In this document: positions 24,892 through 33,495 of the stretch, piece after piece | How the letters are laid out: every line of letters begins with the position of its first letter | Numbering within the stretch: the first letter of the stretch is position 1 | Source: Enterorhabdus sp. P55 | Lineage (GTDB): Bacteria > Actinomycetota > Coriobacteriia > Coriobacteriales > Eggerthellaceae | NCBI RefSeq assembly: GCF_009911695.1 | Contig: NZ_QWKK01000002.1 | Location: 1 to 64,000, forward strand | Direction: 5' to 3' | Length of the DNA stretch: 64,000 nucleotides | Translations under genes and position numbers: made by a program | Notes under the pieces: generated by a model | Database searches by the model: none | The model's input: only the letters and a program-made list of their open reading frames with translations | Told to the model about the DNA's origin: nothing

Positions 24892-26936
24892 TGGCGGCCC
24901 GTTTCATGCTGCGCGCCTATGACGCGCTCTGCCTGGCGCTGGTGGCGCTTGTCCTGACGGCTTTGCAGCCCGGCGTTGCCCTCGCCTACGTCGACCCGTC
25001 GGTCATGACCTACACCATCCAGGCGCTCGCCGGCGTCGCCGTGGCCCTGAGCGCGGTGCTCGGCGTGGCTCTGCGCCGCAGCCGGCGCGTCATCATGCGT
25101 CTGCTGCATATCGACGAAAACGCGAACAAGGAGGTGGAGCCGCCGGTCAGTCGCGTGGTGTCTCGGGCCGACCGGGCCGCCGTCCTTGCTGCGGCTGATG
25201 AGGGGGCGCGCCAGGCGAAGGAGCGCCTGCGTCGCGGGAAGCAGCCCCGTCGGCTGGGATGGGGCCGTCGCTTCGGCTTGGCCCTGGCGGCGAGCGCGTT
25301 TCTGGTGGGTACCGTGTTCGTGGTGGCACCACTCGAGGTGGTGGCCGGCAGCGCGACGAGCCTCGTCTTCTCCCTGGCAGATGCGTGGCCCATCATTCTC
25401 GTGGCCGGGTGCGTCGGCGCTGTGGCCTTGGCCCTCGTGGCGTCAGCGGTGCGCGGGCGCGCCTTCGACGTGGTGCTCACGCTCATCGTGGCCGTGGGGC
25501 TGTGCTGCTACGTGCAGGCCCTCTTCCTCAACCAGTCCCTCCCCATCGCCGACGGCAGCCCGCTCTACCTGGAGTGGTACAAGACCATCACCGTCATCAG
25601 CACGGCGGCGTGGGTTGCCATCATCGCGGGGCTTCTGGTGCTTTGCCGCTGGAAGACGGGGGTGTGGCGCTCGCTTACCGTGGTGATCAGCCTCTGCCTC
25701 ATCCTGGTGCAGGGCGTGGGCGTGGCAAGCCTCTTCGCCTCCGAGGAGCAGCGTGTGCCCTCTGAGTACGTGCTCACCAAGGAGGGGCTCTACGAGGTGG
25801 GCTCGGAGAGCAACGTCATCGTGTTCGTGCTGGATACCTTCGACACCAAGCTGATGAACCGCCTGCTCGAAAACGATCCGAATCTGCTCGACGACTTCAC
25901 GGGCTTCACCTACTTCGAGAACTCCACCGGCTCGATGATCCCCACCCGCTACGGCGTGCCGTTCTTGCTGTCTGGGCGGATGCCCGAGCCGGATGAGGAC
26001 TTTGACGTGCTGTGGAACAACTGGTATGCGGGGACGGAGTTTCTTCCCGACATAGCCAAGGCGGGCTATGCCGAGGGCGTCTATACTGATTCGCTCGGCA
26101 GCCAGGCGGCCCATGCGACGGTCGACGAGTACGTTGACAATATCCATCCCTCGAACGAGGTGGACTCGAGCTCGCTCGATCCCTGGGGGCTCCTGGATGC
26201 CGTGGAGAAGATGGCTCTTTATCGTGACGCTCCTTGGTTGCTGAAGCCTCTGTTCTGGTTCTACACCGACGAGGTGAACAACAAGGCGGCGAATGCGGGC
26301 GAGGGGGATGTCGCCCCCTACGTCATGAACGACTGGGCGTACTATGAGGGGCTGCTCACGGACGGCCTGAAGGTGTCGGAGTCTGATGACAAGGCGTTCC
26401 GCTTCATCCACCTGCTTGGCGCCCACTACCCCTTCGTCCTTGACGAGACGGGCCATGTGGCGTCCTCGGAGACAAATCAGGATCGACAGAGCATCGGCTC
26501 GATCAAGATGGTGTCCGAGTACCTCGCGCAGCTCAAGGCCCTGGGGCTCTACGACGAGGCGACGATCATCGTGACGGCCGATCATGGCGACTGGTACCTT
26601 GCCGACGAGATCCATGAGCCTTCGACTCCCATCCTGCTCGTAAAGCCTTCGGAGAACGCGCAGCAGGCGGCTCAGCCGCTCAAGGTGTCGAAGGTTCCAA
26701 CGGGACATGTCGACTACCCGGCCACCGTTATCGATGCCGTTGGCGGCGACAGCAGCAAGTACGGCCCCACGGTTTTCGAGGTGCCCGAGGGGTCGCGCGA
26801 CCGTTACTACTGGATGACCGCGAGCGACGGCCGTCACGACTTGGTGCTCAGGGAGTACCTGATCAACGGCGATGTCCTCGACTTCGATGATTGGGAGCTG
26901 ACGGGCAGGGAAATAGATCTCCACCCCTATGGGTAA
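24888..26936 (+). CDS. Membrane-anchored sulfatase/LtaS-like alkaline phosphatase superfamily protein
   Basis: The 682-residue protein has an N-terminal part with about six membrane helices and a C-terminal domain of the alkaline phosphatase/sulfatase superfamily. Motifs are VFVLDTFDTKLM (first metal Asp, ~315), MIPTRYGVPFLLSG (probable Thr nucleophile, ~352), HLLGAHYPF and TADHGDW (~562). This is the layout of LtaS and phosphoethanolamine/phosphoglycerol transferases acting outside the membrane. Its start overlaps the YidC-TagF fusion stop (ATGA), so the two are made together and may act on the same polyol-phosphate polymer. A transferase role is more likely than a true sulfatase, but the substrate is inferred. 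Confidence 0.83.
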   Translation: MMAARFMLRAYDALCLALVALVLTALQPGVALAYVDPSVMTYTIQALAGVAVALSAVLGVALRRSRRVIMRLLHIDENANKEVEPPVSRVVSRADRAAVLAAADEGARQAKERLRRGKQPRRLGWGRRFGLALAASAFLVGTVFVVAPLEVVAGSATSLVFSLADAWPIILVAGCVGAVALALVASAVRGRAFDVVLTLIVAVGLCCYVQALFLNQSLPIADGSPLYLEWYKTITVISTAAWVAIIAGLLVLCRWKTGVWRSLTVVISLCLILVQGVGVASLFASEEQRVPSEYVLTKEGLYEVGSESNVIVFVLDTFDTKLMNRLLENDPNLLDDFTGFTYFENSTGSMIPTRYGVPFLLSGRMPEPDEDFDVLWNNWYAGTEFLPDIAKAGYAEGVYTDSLGSQAAHATVDEYVDNIHPSNEVDSSSLDPWGLLDAVEKMALYRDAPWLLKPLFWFYTDEVNNKAANAGEGDVAPYVMNDWAYYEGLLTDGLKVSESDDKAFRFIHLLGAHYPFVLDETGHVASSETNQDRQSIGSIKMVSEYLAQLKALGLYDEATIIVTADHGDWYLADEIHEPSTPILLVKPSENAQQAAQPLKVSKVPTGHVDYPATVIDAVGGDSSKYGPTVFEVPEGSRDRYYWMTASDGRHDLVLREYLINGDVLDFDDWELTGREIDLHPYG

Positions 26937-26970
26937 GGCATGCTGGCCGAAAGCATCGTTACGAAGGATT

Positions 26971-27819
26971 CTAGCTATCTGCCTCCCATTGTGTCCCATC
27001 GCCGAAGTCAAGAAACTTCGGCAGATGGGTACGACGATCTTCTGGTGCGGGAAGGGCCCGCCAGTCCCCGTATGTCGCCTCAAGGTAGGCCGTCGTTTGT
27101 CCGGGTGCCGGGAAGTCATGTCCCTCAAATTGAACCGTCGCCATAGGGAGAATCGCATCTATGGGGAAGGGCGTCATGTTCGGCCATGCAAGGGTTAGGA
27201 CCTCGCTGCAGGTTTTGTCATCAGAAAGAATCGATCTCCCGTAGCGTGCCTCGATGACTTCGGGGGAGGAGGCTGCACGCACGAGATGGTGGGCGATGCG
27301 GCATCCTGCCTTCTCGAAGGAGCCAAGTGCGCCTCGATGGGGGACGACGATGGTTTTCGCGTGGTAGAGATAGGCCATGGATTGCCATGTTCTGGCATTG
27401 TGCAATTGCCTTCTGCGCTGCTCGGGGCTTGCGGCAAGACGATCGTAGGGGAAGATGTCCACGAAGATGCCCTGGCTACAGCCTGCCTCGAGCGTCTCGT
27501 CAGTGAGGAATTGCGTACCGTCCTTGTAAATCTTTCCGAACATGGCGGCATAGCCGGGTGTGTTAGAAGCATCGTGGTAGGAGAAGCCGTCAGGGAGGTC
27601 CTGTTTCGCTAGCGCAACGAATCGGTCGTAGTCCTTGCGAAGCATTCCTACGTCTACGTCGTCGTCCCAGGGGATAAATCCGCCGTGCCTCACGGCTCCT
27701 AAGAGCGTTCCCCCGTCAAGAAACCACAAGACGTCGTGTTCGGCGCAGAAGTCGCGAAGTATGAGCAGAATCTCCAGTTCTGTGGCCTGCAGCTTTTTCA
27801 GAGCTTCGTCTCGATTCAT
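26971..27819 (-). CDS. licD: LicD-family phosphotransferase
   Basis: This compact 282-residue LicD protein has the active-site signature GGTLLGAVRHGGFIPWDDDVDV at about residues 36-57 and a second acidic block in FVDIFPYDRL. It lacks the N-terminal coiled coil of the LicD at 12366, so the two may use different acceptors or donors. LicD transfers phosphocholine or phosphoethanolamine-like groups from CDP-donors. Its start overlaps the flippase gene stop by 4 bases, so they form an operon. The pair is on the minus strand, AT-richer than its neighbours, and looks like an inserted cassette. Confidence 0.88.
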   Translation of the reverse strand: MNRDEALKKLQATELEILLILRDFCAEHDVLWFLDGGTLLGAVRHGGFIPWDDDVDVGMLRKDYDRFVALAKQDLPDGFSYHDASNTPGYAAMFGKIYKDGTQFLTDETLEAGCSQGIFVDIFPYDRLAASPEQRRRQLHNARTWQSMAYLYHAKTIVVPHRGALGSFEKAGCRIAHHLVRAASSPEVIEARYGRSILSDDKTCSEVLTLAWPNMTPFPIDAILPMATVQFEGHDFPAPGQTTAYLEATYGDWRALPAPEDRRTHLPKFLDFGDGTQWEADS

Positions 27820-29048
27820 CGGCTCCTGGCCTTTCTAGATTGCAGGTTTCTCGCTAAGAAAAATGCCATCATAGCGCTTCCGATGCCGTAGGCGATAATG
27901 GTGGCAAAGCTGGCGCCGTTCATGTTCCAGGTGTTTACGCAAAACCATGTGGCCGGCAGACAGGCTGCGAAGGCGACGACGTTAGCAATAAGGTTTTCTC
28001 GCATTTGACGCACGGCGATAAGCAGATCGCTGAGGAAGGCGATATAGGCGGCGGTGCCAGAGCAGATGATAGCGGGAACGAGCAGATAGCTATAGGGGAC
28101 GATGCTCTCACCGAAGACGAGTTGCAGGAGCGGTTTTCCAAGCAGCCCAAATCCGAAGGCGGCTACCACAAAGACAGCCAGGATGGCCGCGGATGCTTTG
28201 CCTAGAAGTCCGAGAAACCCGAGGGTGTCGCGTTCGTCATATTTCTCAGCGAAGATGCCAAGCAGGGGTGCGTAGATGTAGCTAGCGCATGCTTGGATGA
28301 TAACAACAGGCGTGCAAACTGAAGCATAGACGCCCAGAGAGGAATCCCCCCACGTAGCTGCTAGATACTGCCGGGCAATCGTGGAGACGGAGAAGCAACA
28401 GACCATGCCGATGACAGCAGGAAGGCACTCAACGGCTAGTTTTCTGGTGGATGAGATTGTTATGAGAGGGCGAATGTCGTCGAGCGATGACGCTTTGCGT
28501 ACGTCGTAAACAATGACAGGGAATGTCACAACAATCATGGAGAAGATGGCAAGCTCGAGACTTCCGGTTGCCCAAAGCGTGAGAGCGAAAGCGGCGAGAA
28601 ACAGAATGCCTCGAGCGAGCATGGATCGACCGCAGTAATCCATTCTGAAGTGCTGCTGGTCGACACCATGCAGCACATCAATGAATGTGTCGCCGCAGCG
28701 AAACACCACATAGAGGAGAACGGCTGCATAAGAGTCGGGCGAACAGGTGATGAGCGTATATACGATGGTAACGAGAAGAGCTGCGGCGGTGGTGACGATG
28801 CGAAACCCGACATATTCGCGCGCTGAGACGATGCGATGGACGTCGGATACTTGATAGGAGCGTATCTTGTAGAGGGCAATGGGGGCGGCTATGTTCGAAA
28901 CGGCCATACCGAGGGCTAGGATGCCTGCAGCATCATAGTTAGGTGAGAGGCGAACCACCAGGACGGTAAGTATCCACTGGCAAAGGGAATAGCTGAACGA
29001 ACCTGCTGAGTTCCAGAGGAGATTTTTCTTGATGGAGAGGCCGGTCAT
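27816..29048 (-). CDS. wzx: Polysaccharide flippase (Wzx/MOP superfamily)
   Basis: The 410-residue protein has about twelve membrane helices with few charged residues between them and the N-terminal LSIKKNLLWNSAGSFSYSL segment typical of Wzx/RfbX proteins. It would flip a lipid-linked glycan unit across the membrane. ATG 29048 is chosen; an upstream TTG at 29078 would add ten residues, and neither has a strong ribosome site. It is the first gene of a two-gene minus-strand operon with licD. A Wzx next to a TagGH exporter suggests two export routes or two glycans in this locus. Confidence 0.82.
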   Translation of the reverse strand: MTGLSIKKNLLWNSAGSFSYSLCQWILTVLVVRLSPNYDAAGILALGMAVSNIAAPIALYKIRSYQVSDVHRIVSAREYVGFRIVTTAAALLVTIVYTLITCSPDSYAAVLLYVVFRCGDTFIDVLHGVDQQHFRMDYCGRSMLARGILFLAAFALTLWATGSLELAIFSMIVVTFPVIVYDVRKASSLDDIRPLITISSTRKLAVECLPAVIGMVCCFSVSTIARQYLAATWGDSSLGVYASVCTPVVIIQACASYIYAPLLGIFAEKYDERDTLGFLGLLGKASAAILAVFVVAAFGFGLLGKPLLQLVFGESIVPYSYLLVPAIICSGTAAYIAFLSDLLIAVRQMRENLIANVVAFAACLPATWFCVNTWNMNGASFATIIAYGIGSAMMAFFLARNLQSRKARSR

Positions 29049-29185
29049 GAGATAGGGGGTCTTCTTCCGTTGTCGCAATTACTCTGCATACCGCGTATTA
29101 GCATAGTTAATTGAGGGGATCATGCTTGAACGCATTACCGAATCCAGGAAATAAGCGCGCCTTTAGTAAGTCCGCACTCCTCATT

Positions 29186-29222
29186 TGTTCATAATACATA
29201 TCAAATTGTATTATTATGAACA
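29186..29222 (+). promoter_or_regulatory. Putative operator/promoter of the first licCA operon
   Basis: TGTTCATAAT (29186-29195) and its exact inverse ATTATGAACA (29213-29222) form a 10-base-arm inverted repeat about three helix turns apart. TTGTTC (29185-29190) and TATTAT (29210-29215) could be -35/-10 boxes inside it. A matching TGTTCA/TGAACA arrangement lies upstream of the second licCA gene. It is a candidate binding site for the N-terminal winged-helix domain of LicCA itself. Confidence 0.55.
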
Positions 29223-29248
29223 CGTTTGCCGAATGATGGGAGATGGGG

Positions 29249-31009
29249 ATGAAGGCAATCGAGTTCAAGGTACTCCAGGAGCTTCTGGCTGAAAGCGCGC
29301 CTACCCAGCGGGAGCTTGCCGAGGCGGTGGGCGTATCCCTCGGCGCTGTCAACAAGGCCCTCGGGGCCCTGCGCGATGGCGGCCTCGTGAGCGGAATGAC
29401 CGTTACGGAGGAGGGCCGGGCGGCGCTTGAACCCTATCGCGTCGATAACGCCATCATCATGGCGGCGGGGCTCTCGTCCCGCTTTGCGCCCATCTCCTAC
29501 GAGCGGCCCAAAGGTGTGCTCAAGGTAAGGGGAGAGGTGCTCATCGAGCGTCAGATCCGTCAGCTCCAGGAGGCCGGCATCGGCGACATCACGGTGGTGG
29601 TGGGGTATAAGAAAGAGGAGTTCTTCTACCTGGAGGACAAGATGGGCGTGCGCGTCGTCGTTAACGACGAGTACGCCTCGCGCAACAACAACTCCACGCT
29701 GCGCAAGGTGCAAGACCGGCTCGGCAACACCTACATCTGCTCCTCGGACGACTACTTCACCGAGAACCCCTTCGAGCCCTTTGTCTACGCTGGCTACTAC
29801 GCCTCCGAGTTCGCCGAGGGCGAGACGGAGGAATACTGCATGGAGGTGCAGGGTCGCGATCGGAGGATTGTCGAGGTGAGGCGATCGGGCAATCGTGACG
29901 CATGGACGATGCTTGGGCACGTCTACTGGGATCGGGCGTTCTCCCAGGCCTTCGTCGCGCTGCTTGACCGTATCTACGATGATCCGGAGACGGCACCGAA
30001 ACTCTGGGAGGACATCTACGCCGAGCATATAGGCGAGCTGCCCCCGCTGGTTCTGCGCCCTTACGACAAGGGCATTATCTGGGAGTTTGACTCGCTCGAC
30101 GAGCTGCGCGAGTTCGATCCCGACTTCATCGACAACGTCGACTCGTCCATCATGGACAACATCTGCGACGTGCTTGGCTGCGCTAAGGGCGCTATCCGTT
30201 CCATCGCTCCCATCAAGCAGGGGCTCACCAACCTCTCGTTCCGCTTCGACGTCGACGGCAAGACCTACGTCTACCGCCATCCCGGGGCTGGCACTGACGA
30301 GATCATCAACCGCGAGAGCGAGACGTTCTCGCAGGACGTGGCGCGCCGCCTCGGCATCGACGACACGTTCATCCACGAGGACGCCGTCGAGGGCTGGAAG
30401 ATATCCGCCTTCATCGACGGCTGCGAACCCTTCGACTACCACAACGACGACCATCTGCGCCGCAGCATGGAGATCGCGCGTCGCCTGCACGGCTGCGGCG
30501 AGGCATCTCCTTGGGACTTCGACGTGTACCAGAAGGCCGTCGAGATCGTGGCGATGCTCAAGACGCGTCCCTTCGAGGACTTCGACGAGTTGGCTGCCAT
30601 GGCTGCAGAGCTCTACGAAGACGTGTGCGCCGACGGCGTGGAGCCGTGCCTGTGCCACAACGACTTCTATGAGCCCAACTTCCTTGTGCGCGGCGACGAG
30701 ATGCACCTCATCGACTGGGAGTACTCGGCCATGTCCGATTACGCGAGCGACCTGGGCACCTTCGTCTGCTGCTCCGATTATGACATCGATGACGCCCTGC
30801 GCGCCTTCCGCTTTTACTTCGGCCGGGAACCGACGCCCGAGGAGGCGCGGCACTGCCTGGCCTACGTCGGCATATCGGCCTACTACTGGTTCGTGTGGGC
30901 ACTCTACAAGGACGACTCGGGAGAGCCGGTGGGGGAGTGGCTCTACCTGTGGTATCGCGCTGCCAAGAAGTTCGGCCGTGTGGCCGTGGATCTGTACCGT
31001 GCTGCGTAA
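29249..31009 (+). CDS. licCA: Winged-helix-LicC-LicA fusion (cytidylyltransferase/choline-type kinase)
   Basis: This 586-residue protein has three parts. Residues ~1-65 are a winged helix-turn-helix domain. Residues ~67-300 are a LicC-type nucleotidyltransferase with NAIIMAAGLSSRFAPISYER, a PKG lysine, and acidic metal residues at YICSSDDYF. Residues ~315-586 are a choline/ethanolamine kinase of the LicA type: KQGLTNLSFRF, LCHNDFYEPNFLV (~469) and LIDWEYSAMSDYA (~486). It would phosphorylate and CDP-activate choline or ethanolamine. ATG 29249 is preferred over 29243 because GGGAG lies 6 bases upstream. It is followed by an EutH-like permease, which suggests an ethanolamine branch; a second copy lies at 47223. 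Confidence 0.9.
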   Translation: MKAIEFKVLQELLAESAPTQRELAEAVGVSLGAVNKALGALRDGGLVSGMTVTEEGRAALEPYRVDNAIIMAAGLSSRFAPISYERPKGVLKVRGEVLIERQIRQLQEAGIGDITVVVGYKKEEFFYLEDKMGVRVVVNDEYASRNNNSTLRKVQDRLGNTYICSSDDYFTENPFEPFVYAGYYASEFAEGETEEYCMEVQGRDRRIVEVRRSGNRDAWTMLGHVYWDRAFSQAFVALLDRIYDDPETAPKLWEDIYAEHIGELPPLVLRPYDKGIIWEFDSLDELREFDPDFIDNVDSSIMDNICDVLGCAKGAIRSIAPIKQGLTNLSFRFDVDGKTYVYRHPGAGTDEIINRESETFSQDVARRLGIDDTFIHEDAVEGWKISAFIDGCEPFDYHNDDHLRRSMEIARRLHGCGEASPWDFDVYQKAVEIVAMLKTRPFEDFDELAAMAAELYEDVCADGVEPCLCHNDFYEPNFLVRGDEMHLIDWEYSAMSDYASDLGTFVCCSDYDIDDALRAFRFYFGREPTPEEARHCLAYVGISAYYWFVWALYKDDSGEPVGEWLYLWYRAAKKFGRVAVDLYRAA

Positions 31010-31042
31010 GGCGCGCAGCGCGATTAGATAAAAGGAGAAGGA

Positions 31043-32305
31043 ATGGAACTCATAGGAACTATCGTCGTCTACATCATCATGGCGTGCGCCCTTGTTGGCT
31101 GCATCGCCTCGGTCGTGAGGCCGGAGAGCGAGCTCGGTCAGCAGTTCGTCGCCGGCATCGACTCCATCGGCCCCATCTTCCTGCCGGTTGCCGGTATCAT
31201 GGCCGCCGCGCCCTACCTCACGGCGTTCGTGAGCACGGTGTTCGGCCCGGCTTATGGTCTCTTGGGCGCTGACCCGGCCATGGCGGCCACTACGTTCATC
31301 GCCGTGGACATGGGCGGCTATCAGCTGGCTGACGCCCTGGCACAGACGCGCGAGAGCTGGATCATGGCCATGATGACCGGCTATATGGCTGGTGCCACCA
31401 TCGTGTTCACCATCCCCGTCGCGCTCAAGATGCTTGAGAAGCGTGACCGCAAGTACCTGGCGCTCGGCGTGATGAGCGGCCTGCTCGCCATTCCCATCGG
31501 CGTGCTCGTGGCTAGCGTCATCATCGCGCTCGCCCACCCGGTGGTGCGCGAGACGGTGTCCACCAACGTCGAGGCCACCTATATGCTGGCGCTTGAGTTC
31601 GGCACCATCGGTCTCAACCTCGTGCCGCTCATCATCATCTGCGTGCTGCTGGCCGCGGGCCTCAAGTTCAAGCCCGACGCCATGATCAAGGGCTTCATCG
31701 TGTTCGGTCGTGTGATGGAGAGCGCGCTCAAGATCGTGTTCGTGCTAGTGGTTATCGAGTACTTCACCGGCGTCTTCACCACGACGCTCGGCGGCTTCGG
31801 CTTCGATCCTATCATCGCCGACGAGGCTGACATCTTCCGCGCCCTGGAGGTGTCGGGCGCCATCGGCATGATGCTCTGCGGCGCATTCCCCATGGTGTAC
31901 CTGATCAAGCGCTACCTCGCCAAGCCCCTTGCCAAGATCGGCGGCGTGTTCGGCCTCAGCTCCGATGCGACCACCGGTCTCTTGGCCGCCTCGGCCAACG
32001 TGCTGGCGGCTCTGGCCATGATCAAGGACCTCAAGGCCAAGGATAAGGTCATCGTCATGGCCTTCGCGGTGTGCTGCGCCTTCCTCTTCGGTGACCACCT
32101 GTCGTTCACGGCGAACTTCCAGCCCTCGCTCATCGTGCCCGTCCTGGTGGGCAAGCTCGTCGCCGGTGTGTGCGCCATCGCCTTCGCGTTTTTGCTGGCC
32201 GTGAAGAAGGCTGAGTCCCTCGAGCTGGAGGACAAGGACGAGGAGGCTCGCGGCCTCGAGGGTAAGCAGGGCGAGGTGGCCGTGGACTACTTCACGGACG
32301 TGTAG
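31043..32305 (+). CDS. eutH: EutH-like ethanolamine permease
   Basis: This 420-residue transporter has about ten to eleven membrane helices. It matches the EutH pattern: conserved DSIGPIFLPVAGIMAAAPYL, TTFIAVDMGGYQLA near residues 94-107, and AFLFGDHLSFTANFQPSLI near the C-terminus. EutH moves ethanolamine (or ethanolammonium) across the membrane in eut operons. Here no lyase or microcompartment genes are present; the gene instead follows licCA at 33 bases with AAAAGGAGAAGG before the ATG. Uptake therefore likely serves activation for wall decoration rather than catabolism (inference). Confidence 0.88.
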   Translation: MELIGTIVVYIIMACALVGCIASVVRPESELGQQFVAGIDSIGPIFLPVAGIMAAAPYLTAFVSTVFGPAYGLLGADPAMAATTFIAVDMGGYQLADALAQTRESWIMAMMTGYMAGATIVFTIPVALKMLEKRDRKYLALGVMSGLLAIPIGVLVASVIIALAHPVVRETVSTNVEATYMLALEFGTIGLNLVPLIIICVLLAAGLKFKPDAMIKGFIVFGRVMESALKIVFVLVVIEYFTGVFTTTLGGFGFDPIIADEADIFRALEVSGAIGMMLCGAFPMVYLIKRYLAKPLAKIGGVFGLSSDATTGLLAASANVLAALAMIKDLKAKDKVIVMAFAVCCAFLFGDHLSFTANFQPSLIVPVLVGKLVAGVCAIAFAFLLAVKKAESLELEDKDEEARGLEGKQGEVAVDYFTDV

Positions 32306-32338
32306 GCCAGCCATTACCTGGTCATGTCGTGAACAAAG

Positions 32339-33447
<1,109 letters not shown>

Positions 33448-33459
33448 GGGAGGGGGGCG

Positions 33460-33495
33460 AAGTGGGCTCGGATTTTTGTCCGAGCCCACTTTTTT
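33460..33495. terminator. Bidirectional terminator between rfbB and the L,D-transpeptidase gene
   Basis: A 13-bp perfect stem (AAGTGGGCTCGGA / TCCGAGCCCACTT) is followed by TTTTT on the plus strand. It separates two convergent genes and overlaps the stop of the minus-strand one. Confidence 0.88.

Noticed and set aside
29201-31537. A 778-codon minus-strand open frame opposite licCA and eutH.
   Set aside because: It is antisense to two genes with clear family motifs, is rich in His/Asp/Val, and has no domain.
31043-32305. The EutH-like gene as evidence for an ethanolamine-catabolism or microcompartment operon.
   Set aside because: No eutBC, shell proteins or alcohol/aldehyde dehydrogenases are in the window; its operon partner is licCA, so a biosynthetic role fits better.
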